A stretch of 35,562 nucleotides of DNA from Bdellovibrionales bacterium (GCA_020435205.1 JAGQZY010000023.1:1-35562); one strand, 5' to 3'; shown: positions 8,134 to 15,145, counted from the first letter of the stretch. Made by a program: numbers and translations. The notes: generated from the sequence alone by a model not told the origin.

Positions 8134-8837
8134 AAACTGTGATGAGATTTCTAATGGTTGCCTTCATGGCTATTGCCTTCACCGGTTGCGCCAGTTTTGG
8201 TATGCAGATTAAAGAGTTTTTAGGTGGAAGTGTAAAAACAAAAAAATCCAAAAAGGCCGCACCGAAAAGTTATGGGAAAATCGAAAAACGCGAATATAAA
8301 AAAATGAACCATGATCGCTTGCAAGAGCAGGCTGCTCTGGGTCAGCAATCGGGATCTTTATGGGTGGAGCGCGGACAAGGAGCCTATCTGTTTGCACAAA
8401 ACACCAATCGTTTAATTGGTGATCTTGTGAATGTGGAAATTAAGGGGCACCCCAAAGAGCAGATTGAAACCAAGGTGCAAGTGATTCAAAATCTCATTCA
8501 ACGAATTAAAGAGCAAAGAGAGAAACGAATCCTTGCTTCGCAAGCGGCCCAAGCCAAGGCTGATGGGAAAACGGCGCCAAAAGCGGCTCCACCACCACCA
8601 AAGCCCCAGGCGGAGGAACCAACAAAGTTTTCTGTTAAAATGGTGCCCTCAAAAATCGTAGAAATAAATAAAGATGGGAGCTATGTGGTCGAAGGTGATC
8701 AGCCCTTCATGCTAGGTAAGCGCGAATACAAGTTGGTTGTTAAAGGAATTGTGCGTCCAGCAGATTTCGATGATCAAGGGATCAGTGCTGAAATTTTACT
8801 GGATCCTAAATTTGATATTGTAACGGCGAAACGTTAG
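8130..8837 (+). CDS. flgH: Divergent flagellar L-ring lipoprotein FlgH
   Basis: A protein of 235 residues with a lipoprotein signal peptide (MAIAFTGCASFG, lipid-attached Cys near residue 20). It keeps the FlgH pieces GSLWVERGQGAYLFAQNTNR with LIGDLVNVEIKG, and later IVEINKDGSYVVEGDQPFML with LVVKGIVRPADFD and GISAEILLD. Between them, about residues 110-170 are a charged helix followed by a run AAPPPPKPQAEEP, where ordinary FlgH has the beta-rich insert. The usual C-terminal SS-IADARI-YxGxG ending is also altered. Its place between flgA and flgI makes the call firm. It should form the outer-membrane ring of the flagellum. Confidence 0.82.
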   Translation: MKTVMRFLMVAFMAIAFTGCASFGMQIKEFLGGSVKTKKSKKAAPKSYGKIEKREYKKMNHDRLQEQAALGQQSGSLWVERGQGAYLFAQNTNRLIGDLVNVEIKGHPKEQIETKVQVIQNLIQRIKEQREKRILASQAAQAKADGKTAPKAAPPPPKPQAEEPTKFSVKMVPSKIVEINKDGSYVVEGDQPFMLGKREYKLVVKGIVRPADFDDQGISAEILLDPKFDIVTAKR

Positions 8838-8845
8838 GAAGCGAT

Positions 8846-9874
8846 ATGATGAAACTGGGTTTACAAATTCTACTGTCCTTACTCTTGTGTGATGTGGCCT
8901 TTGCCGTTCGTCTCAAAGATGTCGCCAATCTACGCGGAGTGCGCGACAATCAACTCACCGGTTATGGTTTGGTTGTCGGTCTTAAAGGCACCGGTGATTC
9001 CAAAATGGAATTCACTGGTAAAAGTGTGAAACGTATGCTCGACAAAATGGGGATGAAGGTGGCTGGGGAAGAGATCTCCAGTCAAAATGTCGCCGCGGTG
9101 ATTGTTACCGCAACTTTGCCGCCCTTTGCTCGTGCCGGCAACAAGATTGATATTCAAGTGAGTTCGCTCGGCGATGCCGGGAGTTTAAAGGGGGGGACTT
9201 TGTTACAAACTCCTCTGAGGGCTGCCGACAAAAATGTGTATGCCGTGGCAGCAGGTCCTCTTTTAGTGAGTGGTACCCACACCACGGTCGCCTCGTTACC
9301 TAATGGTGGCATGGTTGAAAAAGATATGGATGCTGAATTCGCTCATCGCAAGATGTATCGCTATACTTTAAATAATCCAGATCTCACCACAGCAGCTCGT
9401 ATCGCAAAGACCATTAATATGGATCTGGGCGGAAAGTACGCAACAGCCATCGATCCAGCGACGGTGGATCTCATCGTTCCTTTCACTTGGGAAGGCAAGG
9501 GTGTGGAGCTTTTGTCCGTTATTGAAAGTTTACAAGTTTTTCCAGATATAAAAGCCAAAGTGGTAGTGAATGAAAAAACAGGCACAGTGGTCATGGGAGA
9601 AAATGTGCAAATCGCTAAAGTGGCATTTAGCCACGGAGATTTGACTGTGACTATTGGCGGAAGCCAAAACTCAAGGCGAGGTCCAGCGGCTTTAAATGCG
9701 CCACCACCAAAGATTGAAAAGGTACATATGATTGAAGGAGCCCAGGATACCGTCAGCGTTGGTGAGCTCGTCCAAAGTTTGAATCGCATGGGCGTCTCTC
9801 CAAAAGACTTGATTGTCATTTTACAAAACATCAAAGCTTCCGGGGCTTTACAAGGAGATTTAGAAATTTTGTAA
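8846..9874 (+). CDS. flgI: Flagellar P-ring protein FlgI
   Basis: A protein of 342 residues, close to the usual FlgI length of about 350-370. A signal peptide (MMKLGLQILLSLLLCDVAFA) precedes VRLKDVANLRGVRDNQLTGY, the standard FlgI mature start. Further blocks are GYGLVVGLKGTGDSKMEFT, ISSQNVAAVIVTATLPPFA, GDAGSLKGGTLLQTPLRAAD and a C-terminal region with SVGELVQSLNRMGVSPKDLI and ASGALQGDLEIL. It forms the periplasmic peptidoglycan ring round the rod. It is the last gene before a 216-base non-coding stretch, where the operon is interrupted. Confidence 0.97.
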   Translation: MMKLGLQILLSLLLCDVAFAVRLKDVANLRGVRDNQLTGYGLVVGLKGTGDSKMEFTGKSVKRMLDKMGMKVAGEEISSQNVAAVIVTATLPPFARAGNKIDIQVSSLGDAGSLKGGTLLQTPLRAADKNVYAVAAGPLLVSGTHTTVASLPNGGMVEKDMDAEFAHRKMYRYTLNNPDLTTAARIAKTINMDLGGKYATAIDPATVDLIVPFTWEGKGVELLSVIESLQVFPDIKAKVVVNEKTGTVVMGENVQIAKVAFSHGDLTVTIGGSQNSRRGPAALNAPPPKIEKVHMIEGAQDTVSVGELVQSLNRMGVSPKDLIVILQNIKASGALQGDLEIL

Positions 9875-9902
9875 AACGAAATTTCAAAATAATGCGAAAC
9901 AT

Positions 9903-9908
9903 TATAAA
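9903..9908 (+). promoter_or_regulatory. Candidate -10 element for the flgI-flgJ intergenic RNA
   Basis: TATAAA sits in an A/T-rich stretch (9897-9917), seven to ten bases before the first hairpin of the structured RNA, which is a suitable distance for a start near 9915. No good -35 hexamer is seen at 16-18 bases. The call is therefore weak, and the RNA could instead be cut out of a longer flg transcript. Confidence 0.3.
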
Positions 9909-9914
9909 ATTTTA

Positions 9915-10081
9915 ATTAGGACAACAGGAAGTTGTTCTGGGGGGTGGAAGAAGCGGAGATCGTTACCAAGGAAGGTTCAAGAGTTGAGCAGGGTAGAGGT
10001 CAATACGGCCACCGTTTGGCAAAAGACCTAACTCAGCGGCACAGGAAGTGCCGGTGATCTCGCTTTCCTCCCCGTTTTTTT
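9915..10081 (+). ncRNA. Structured RNA between flgI and flgJ, candidate CsrA-binding sRNA or attenuator
   Basis: About 165 bases with no gene on either strand, folding by eye into several parts. Hairpin A (9918-9938) has an eight-pair stem and the loop AGGAA. A long closing stem pairs 9941-9967 (GGGG, GGAA, AGCG, AGATC, ACC) with 10053-10073 (the complementary run ending CCTCCCC), broken by small bulges, and is followed by seven T residues (10075-10081), so it is also an intrinsic terminator. Inside are a stem around AGGTC (9997-10001)/GACCT (10025-10029), with GCCA-CCGTT-TGGC (10008-10020) inside it, and hairpin D, GGCAC-AGGAA-GTGCC (10038-10052). Hairpins A and D show the same CAGGAAG loop, and 9968-9975 shows AAGGAAGG. 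These match CsrA-type GGA sites. I recognised no known riboswitch, RNase P, tmRNA, 6S or SRP consensus. Confidence 0.75.
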
Positions 10082-10090
10082 CGGCAAGTC

Positions 10091-10783
10091 ATGAAGGTTT
10101 CAAAAAATAAATTTCAAGTTCAACAAGATCCAATGAAAAAATTGGATGATAAGTTGAAGCACGCCGCCAAGCTCTATGAAAAGCAGTTCTTGCGCGAAAT
10201 GATCAAAGCGATGCGGAATTCCGTTTCCCACAGTGATCTTATGAAGCCCTCTATGGCAGAGAATATTTATCGTGAGCAGCTGGATCAGGAGTATGTAGAA
10301 GCTTGGGGAGACCGCGGTGGTGTGGGTTTTGCCGATATGGTTTACAATGAATTAGTAGAAAAATTTTATCCCCAGCTTGGTGGTGCTCATAAACCGAAAC
10401 CGATGCGACCGATTAATCTGAGCGATCGTTACCAGGGGATCAGCCGCTCACTTTCCCACCCGAAAGAGAATAAGCATGTCTTTCATGTGCAAATGGGAGA
10501 GTCCGCACAAAAGAGTTATCTTAATCTTCCTTGGCAGGGAAAATTAGAAAAACAATTTGATTTAGAAAACGGCCAAAAGGTGGCAATGTTTTCTCACCCC
10601 TTTGGTCTAACATCGACTTTTGTATTTAAAGGACAGCTACAGCCTGGACTATTGGACAAATCACTGACTGCTGGGTCCCCATTTGCAGAAATGGCTGGGA
10701 ATTCCCAATCAATCACCTGGCAGGTACAAAGTATGGACTCGCATAAAGCCGCGTCTGTAAAGGAAAATAAGGGATTTCGTTAA
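10091..10783 (+). CDS. flgJ: FlgJ rod-binding protein, without a muramidase domain
   Basis: A protein of 230 residues. Residues about 13-95 are the FlgJ N-terminal rod-cap domain: LKHAAKLYEKQFLREMIKAM, SVSHSDLMKPSMAENIYREQ and DRGGVGFADMVYNELVEK. Residues about 100-230 show no glucosaminidase motifs and are not recognised. FlgJ caps the growing rod in the periplasm; single-domain forms exist in other lineages and use a separate hydrolase. The ATG lies nine bases after the terminator-like U tract of the upstream RNA, and no Shine-Dalgarno is visible. It begins the block flgJ-M-N-K-L-csrA-fliW. Confidence 0.85.
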   Translation: MKVSKNKFQVQQDPMKKLDDKLKHAAKLYEKQFLREMIKAMRNSVSHSDLMKPSMAENIYREQLDQEYVEAWGDRGGVGFADMVYNELVEKFYPQLGGAHKPKPMRPINLSDRYQGISRSLSHPKENKHVFHVQMGESAQKSYLNLPWQGKLEKQFDLENGQKVAMFSHPFGLTSTFVFKGQLQPGLLDKSLTAGSPFAEMAGNSQSITWQVQSMDSHKAASVKENKGFR

Positions 10784-10832
10784 AGAAATTCTTTGCACTA
10801 TGCTAAAATAAAAGGTGACCAAGGAGGGTTGC

Positions 10833-11141
10833 ATGAAAGTCTCAGGTAAAGCCGCGCGTCTGATGCAACAAACGCAAGCACAATCAGATTTAAAAAATCT
10901 GAAATCAAAGAAAATGGATGCGCAGGGCATGTCGAAAATGCCCATGCTTGAATCGGCTCAGGTGAATTTATCTGATCGTGCGCAACAGATTAAACGAGCC
11001 ACAGATATCGCTAGCAATGATTCTGTCGATGAAGCCAAAATCGCAAAGTTTCAAAAACTAATTGATAGCGGAAAATACAATATCGATGCTGAAAAGATTG
11101 CAGATAAACTCGTTGATGAGCATCTAAAGTTTCCTAGCTAA
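10833..11141 (+). CDS. flgM: Anti-sigma-28 factor FlgM
   Basis: A protein of 102 residues. The C-terminal half has the FlgM pattern: VNLSDRAQQIKRATDIA, then IAKFQKLIDSGKYNIDAEKI followed by ADKLVDEHL, the helices that hold sigma-28 (FliA). The N-terminal half is Lys/Gln/Ala-rich and probably unfolded, as in FlgM proteins exported through the hook-basal body. The ATG at 10833 has a strong AAGGAGGG ribosome site six bases upstream. A GTG at 10815 is in frame but lacks support. FlgM should hold FliA inactive until hook completion. Confidence 0.87.
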   Translation: MKVSGKAARLMQQTQAQSDLKNLKSKKMDAQGMSKMPMLESAQVNLSDRAQQIKRATDIASNDSVDEAKIAKFQKLIDSGKYNIDAEKIADKLVDEHLKFPS

Positions 11142-11158
11142 GCTAAGGGGAGTCTGGG

Positions 11159-11662
11159 ATGAAGGCCTACAAAGAATTAGTAACGGCTTTAGATCAATTG
11201 GTGACAGTGTACCGTCACCTTTTGGATGTCGTGCGTAAGGAACACGAAGCTTTGCTCGCGGCAGACCATAAAGAAATTCCGATCATCAATGACAGCAAAG
11301 AAAAAATGTTGCTGAAAATTAGAAAGCTAGACGCGGCTTGGGAAGAGCACGCCAATGAGTTAATGAAGGGGTTAAAAATGGACAACAGCCGCCCTCGACT
11401 CTTGGATATTGCAGCCCAATTTGAGGGGGATGATGCACAGAAGTTACAGCAGCTTCATTCTGTGCTCAATATGCTTGTGCAGAGAATTTCAGAGATCAAT
11501 AAAAAGAATGAAGTGTTGGCAAAAGCGGCACTTTCTCACATTTCAGGAGCGATGGCTTCTATAACAGAAACACTCAATGCCAACCCAACCTATGAGAAGG
11601 GTGGCGATATGAAAGAAAAAGTTGAAGGGGCTTCAGGCCGATTGGTGCAAAGAGAAGCTTAA
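11159..11662 (+). CDS. flgN: FlgN-family export chaperone
   Basis: A protein of 167 residues, almost wholly helical, with coiled-coil-like heptads: LVTALDQLVTVYRHLLDVVR near the N-terminus, LLKIRKLDAAWEEHANELMK in the middle, and LNMLVQRISEINKKNEVLAK followed by ALSHISGAMASI near the end. This is the pattern of FlgN chaperones, which bind the C-termini of the hook-junction proteins FlgK and FlgL before export. The place between flgM and flgK supports the call. GGGGAG precedes the ATG at a slightly long distance. Sequence conservation in this family is low, so position carries much of the weight. Confidence 0.85.
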   Translation: MKAYKELVTALDQLVTVYRHLLDVVRKEHEALLAADHKEIPIINDSKEKMLLKIRKLDAAWEEHANELMKGLKMDNSRPRLLDIAAQFEGDDAQKLQQLHSVLNMLVQRISEINKKNEVLAKAALSHISGAMASITETLNANPTYEKGGDMKEKVEGASGRLVQREA

Positions 11663-11672
11663 AGATTTAAAA

Positions 11673-11706
11673 AGTTGGAGATGGATTTCCAACTAGGGGT
11701 CAAGGA
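11673..11706 (+). promoter_or_regulatory. Candidate CsrA-binding hairpin and start-codon site in the flgK leader
   Basis: AGTTGGA (11673-11679) and TCCAACT (11688-11694) form a perfect seven-pair stem with the loop GATGGATT. The loop contains AUGGAU, an exact ANGGAN motif of CsrA family proteins. A second GGA (11704-11706, in CAAGGATG) overlaps the flgK start codon, 21 bases from the first, with AGGGG as the actual ribosome site between them. A dimer of CsrA bridging the two sites would block ribosome binding. The csrA and fliW genes lie downstream in the same block. Confidence 0.6.
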
Positions 11707-13133
11707 TGAGTGGAATTGGTAGTATGATGGGTGTGGGTCGACGTTCAATGATGAACGCTCAGACTGGTTTACACACGGTCAGCCACAACATTGCCAATAA
11801 AGAAACCGAGGGCTATTCACGTCAGCGCACGGAGACCTATTCCAATGATGCTCAGGGATCCGGTAAGCGTCGCATTGGTATGGGGGCTCGCGCTGCCGTC
11901 GTGCGCAGAATCAATAACCCTTACCTAGAGCGACAACTCGGAAATGAAAAATCAGAATTAGCCACCTCTATGGGGCGGCAACAGGGACTCATGCGCCTTG
12001 AACAAATCTATAATGAACAAACAGTGGAAGGTTTTAACTCTAGCCTCACTAAATTTTTTAATGCTTTTCGCGAGCTTTCGACCAATCCCGAAAGTATGCC
12101 TCGCCGGACTATGGTCAAAGAAGCTGCGCAAACCCTGTCTAATGATTTTCGTAATATTTATGGTCAGTTGCGTGAAGTTGATGGAGATATCAATTCACAA
12201 ATTGAAATTAGTGTGAATGAACTGAATTCACTAATGAATGAAGTGGCCACTCTCAATACCCGCGTGCAAGAGGTAGAGCTTAGCGGTGGTTGGGCCAACG
12301 ACGAAAGGGATCGTCGTGATCTGTTGCTAAAAAAGATGGGCGAGATCGTTGATATCAAATGGGCGGAAGGGGAAGACAGCACGGTGACAGTCTCCACAGC
12401 TCACGACGCTTTGCTCGTGGTGGGTGGAATGGCACAAAGAGTGGAAGCCGTGCGCACGCCAGCTCGCGAAGGTAAGAGTGAAGGGGATGTCGACGTAGTC
12501 TTTTATCATCATGACTATGCAGATCCTTTGCAGTTGACGGAAAGAATCAAAGGGGGGCGCTTGGGGGGGCTCCTCAGTGTGCGCGCCCAAGAGCTCTATG
12601 GGCTAAAAAGAGATATGGATAACTTGGCTTTCACCATTGCTAGTGAAGTCAACGATATGCATAGTGTGGGATTCAACTCATACAATCAAACTGGAATATT
12701 ATTCTTCGATCCTATGGCCACCCAAGATGGAGCCGCTCAAAATATGCGAGTGAATTCGGAAATCATGGTCGATGCAGGTAAGATTTCCGTGGCGCGCGAT
12801 CCAAACCGGCCTGGTGACAACAGGGTTGCCATTGAAATCGCGGAACTTCAATATGGAAAGCCGCTGTTTGATGGTTCCTTAACTTTGGATGAATTTTACA
12901 ATGGCATTGTGGGTGAGCTTGGAATTAAAGCCCAACATGTGAACCACAACGTTGAAGTTCAAGGCAATATTGTCCGCCAACTAGAAAACTTAAGGGAATC
13001 CATGAGTGGTGTGAGCATCGATGAAGAAGCGGCAAAAATGATTGAGCTGCAAAAGCAGTTTGATGCCTCAGCTCGAGTGATTCGAACGGCTGATGAAATT
13101 TTAGATACTGTTATTAATATTAGAAGGTACTAG
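11706..13133 (+). CDS. flgK: Flagellar hook-filament junction protein FlgK
   Basis: A protein of 475 residues, a usual FlgK length. The N-terminus MMNAQTGLHTVSHNIANKET and EGYSRQRTE, and the C-terminus NLRESMSGVSIDEEAAKMIE with LQKQFDASARVIRTADEILD, are the terminal helices shared by FlgK and other axial proteins. The middle carries GFNSSLTKFFNAFRELSTNP and MARGR-free variable domains with TVTVSTAHDALLVVGGMAQR. FlgK is HAP1 and joins the hook to FlgL. AGGGG lies six bases before the ATG, and the leader carries a CsrA-type hairpin. Confidence 0.95.
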   Translation: MSGIGSMMGVGRRSMMNAQTGLHTVSHNIANKETEGYSRQRTETYSNDAQGSGKRRIGMGARAAVVRRINNPYLERQLGNEKSELATSMGRQQGLMRLEQIYNEQTVEGFNSSLTKFFNAFRELSTNPESMPRRTMVKEAAQTLSNDFRNIYGQLREVDGDINSQIEISVNELNSLMNEVATLNTRVQEVELSGGWANDERDRRDLLLKKMGEIVDIKWAEGEDSTVTVSTAHDALLVVGGMAQRVEAVRTPAREGKSEGDVDVVFYHHDYADPLQLTERIKGGRLGGLLSVRAQELYGLKRDMDNLAFTIASEVNDMHSVGFNSYNQTGILFFDPMATQDGAAQNMRVNSEIMVDAGKISVARDPNRPGDNRVAIEIAELQYGKPLFDGSLTLDEFYNGIVGELGIKAQHVNHNVEVQGNIVRQLENLRESMSGVSIDEEAAKMIELQKQFDASARVIRTADEILDTVINIRRY

Positions 13134-13136
13134 TAA

Positions 13137-14186
13137 ATGCGTGTCGCAGATAAAATGAATCACAACCAGGTGATCCACAATTTGAACAAAAACCGCTGGG
13201 AGCTTTCTAAGTTTCAGAACCAAGCGGCAACGCAAAAGAGGATCAATAAACCTTCCGATGACCCTTTGGGTGCCGCTCGTATTCTTGAGACCCGCACCGA
13301 GATGCAAGGTTTTAATCAATTTGAAAAAAACATTGTAGCCACGAAGGGCTTTATTGAGTTTTCTGAACGTTCTCTTGGTGAAATTAATGATCTTTTGATT
13401 CGCGCTAAAGAATTGGCTGTACAACAAGCGAGTGATGGGGCTTCGGGGCCAGAAACTCGCAAGATGGTGGCCATGGAGATTCATCAAATCTTTGAACAGA
13501 TGGTGAATATTGGAAACCGTAAGTTTGGCGACCGCTATCTTTTTGGAGGATATAAAACCTTAAAAGCTCCTTTTGACATGCAAGGCAATTACTACGGTGA
13601 TGATGCTGAGGTGGAAGTCCCTATCGACAAAGATGCCAAAATGGTAATGAATATTCCGGGCAGTAAGGTTTTCCTAGGTAAGCGCATCAACGACCCGGTA
13701 GGGAGTACTAAGGTTCTCGATCCCCAGCTTTTGGAAGATGAGTACCAGCCCGAAGTGGATCCACCGGCTGAGATTCGTGGACCCGCTAGTTTGCAAAATG
13801 CTTTGGTGGAAGATCCAACCGTGAATGACCAGGGCTATTGGGGACCCAATTCCGTTAATATTTTTTCGACCATGAGGGCCCTGGAAGTGGGGCTCAAGGC
13901 CAATGATAAGGCTGTGGTACAAAACTCGCTGGACTTTCTTGATGATGGCCTCAATCAAATTAACTTAGCCCGGGCCGAGCTGGGATCACGGATTTCGGTA
14001 TTAAATACAGGCCTGGAGACCGTGCAAAAGCTTCAGGTCGACGCGAAGATTATGGAGTCCGAGATTGAGGACATCGATATGTATGAATTGGTCAACAATC
14101 TGAACCGAACCCAAAATCAGCTCGAGGCCTCCATGGCCACCTCAGGGAAAATGATTCAATCAAGTCTTCTTGACTTTCTCCGGTAG
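13137..14186 (+). CDS. flgL: Flagellar hook-filament junction protein FlgL
   Basis: A protein of 349 residues related to flagellin. The N-terminus MRVADKMNHNQVIHNLNKNR and KRINKPSDDPLGAARILETR matches FlgL/HAP3, as does the C-terminus LQVDAKIMESEIEDIDMYEL with VNNLNRTQNQLEASMATSGK. The middle block IGNRKFGDRYLFGGYKT is also diagnostic. The gene follows flgK by three bases and lacks a strong ribosome site, which suggests coupling to flgK translation. FlgL forms the second junction ring on which the filament grows. Confidence 0.95.
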   Translation: MRVADKMNHNQVIHNLNKNRWELSKFQNQAATQKRINKPSDDPLGAARILETRTEMQGFNQFEKNIVATKGFIEFSERSLGEINDLLIRAKELAVQQASDGASGPETRKMVAMEIHQIFEQMVNIGNRKFGDRYLFGGYKTLKAPFDMQGNYYGDDAEVEVPIDKDAKMVMNIPGSKVFLGKRINDPVGSTKVLDPQLLEDEYQPEVDPPAEIRGPASLQNALVEDPTVNDQGYWGPNSVNIFSTMRALEVGLKANDKAVVQNSLDFLDDGLNQINLARAELGSRISVLNTGLETVQKLQVDAKIMESEIEDIDMYELVNNLNRTQNQLEASMATSGKMIQSSLLDFLR

Positions 14187-14262
14187 GAAATATAGCTAAA
14201 GCCTTTATTTCTCTTAAGAGATTGACTGAAACTTTGACGAGGATGTTGAAGGAGTTCCCGCA

Positions 14263-14493
14263 ATGCTAGTATTGACTAGGAAACTGGGCGAGAGCATCGC
14301 CATTGACGATCACATTAAAATTCGTGTGGTCCAAATCAAGGGTAAGCAGGTGAGATTGGGCATTGAAGCCCCAAAAGACACCAAAATACACCGTGAAGAG
14401 GTGTATTTATCTATTCAGGATCAAAATAAGGCCTCTACAGAAACGTCTGCAGAAAAAGTGCAAGAAGTGGCTAATCTCCTCAAAAAGAAATAA
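14263..14493 (+). CDS. csrA: Post-transcriptional regulator CsrA
   Basis: A protein of 76 residues. MLVLTRKLGESIAIDDHIKI, the RLGIEAPKDTKIHREEVY block with the RNA-contacting Leu-Thr-Arg at positions 4-6 and the conserved arginine in HREE (about residue 45), are typical of CsrA. The C-terminal tail of about 20 residues ends in a lysine-rich stretch. CsrA dimers bind GGA motifs, mostly in hairpin loops, and usually block translation. GAAGGAG sits about nine bases before the ATG, with another GGA ten bases upstream, so autoregulation is conceivable. The next gene, fliW, encodes its usual antagonist. Confidence 0.96.
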   Translation: MLVLTRKLGESIAIDDHIKIRVVQIKGKQVRLGIEAPKDTKIHREEVYLSIQDQNKASTETSAEKVQEVANLLKKK

Positions 14494-14527
14494 TGCTCCG
14501 CACACATGCGGTGCCTCCAATTAGGGC

Positions 14528-14557
14528 TTGCACTCAGTAAAAGGTCCAGAATAGTAT
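14528..14557 (+). promoter_or_regulatory. Candidate sigma-70 promoter between csrA and fliW
   Basis: TTGCAC (14528-14533), an 18-base spacer and TAGTAT (14552-14557) give a plausible -35/-10 pair with the start near 14564, 45 bases before the fliW ATG. Upstream, CCGCA-CACA-TGCGG (14498-14511) forms a five-pair hairpin but lacks a U tract, so it is unlikely to be a full terminator. Confidence 0.4.
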
Positions 14558-14608
14558 TAAATTAACCGCTCACTGGGGATGTGTTGTCTTAATGACACGG
14601 GGGGGAAA

Positions 14609-15145
14609 ATGGTCGTAAATACTACTCGTTTCGGAACTATCGACATTTCAGAAGAGGATATATTGACCTTTACAGAAGGTTTGCTGGGTTTTAATGACCT
14701 AGAAAAATTTGTATTGCTTGATGATCCCAACGATGAAATTTTTGCTTGGCTACAAAGTTGTGATGAACCCAGCATAGCCTTTCCAGTTTTAGAGCCTGAG
14801 CTTTTTGAAGAAAATTTTAAATTGCGCCTGACCAAAAGTGATCTTCAATCTTTAAAGTCTGAAGATAGCGCTCAGTTGCGCTCTTTTTGCATTATCACCA
14901 TTCCTGAAGATCCCGCACGCATGACGGCTAATCTTAAAGCGCCTGTGGTTGTTAATGTCAGCCAGCGCTTGGCTCGTCAGTGTGTTTTACAGGACAACAA
15001 GCTGGAAATTCGGGAGCCCATTTTTAGTAAGCTTCAACAAAGAGTTGTGCAGCACAACCCTGAAGCTATCAAAAGTCAGGTTTCTGATTGGGGTGTGGCT
15101 GTTCGCCTAAAAGATGGCAAACGAACTCCTGAAGCTGAAATGTAA
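14609..15145 (+). CDS. fliW: Flagellar assembly factor FliW
   Basis: A protein of 178 residues. TRFGTIDISEEDILTFTEGL followed by LGFNDLEKFVLLDD, then FAWLQSCDEPSIAFPVLEPE, FCIITIPEDPARMTANLKAP and VVVNVSQRLARQCVLQDNK, are the FliW signature blocks. In Bacillus and epsilon-proteobacteria FliW binds either CsrA or flagellin, so that secretion of flagellin frees FliW to inhibit CsrA. The ATG at 14609 follows a GGGGGGGAAA ribosome site; the frame is also open from 14579, but the extra ten residues lack support. Pairing with csrA is conserved in many lineages. Confidence 0.95.
   Translation: MVVNTTRFGTIDISEEDILTFTEGLLGFNDLEKFVLLDDPNDEIFAWLQSCDEPSIAFPVLEPELFEENFKLRLTKSDLQSLKSEDSAQLRSFCIITIPEDPARMTANLKAPVVVNVSQRLARQCVLQDNKLEIREPIFSKLQQRVVQHNPEAIKSQVSDWGVAVRLKDGKRTPEAEM

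Noticed and set aside
9361-9834. A 157-residue minus-strand frame inside flgI.
   Set aside because: It is antisense to a strongly supported FlgI, with low-complexity residue use and no start signal.
9915-10081. Assigning the flgI-flgJ RNA to RNase P, tmRNA, 6S, SRP, cobalamin or c-di-GMP riboswitch families.
   Set aside because: None of the conserved sequence blocks of these families is present, for example the GEMM CACAGGGCAAACC core or the SRP GGAAGGAAGCAGCC tetraloop region.
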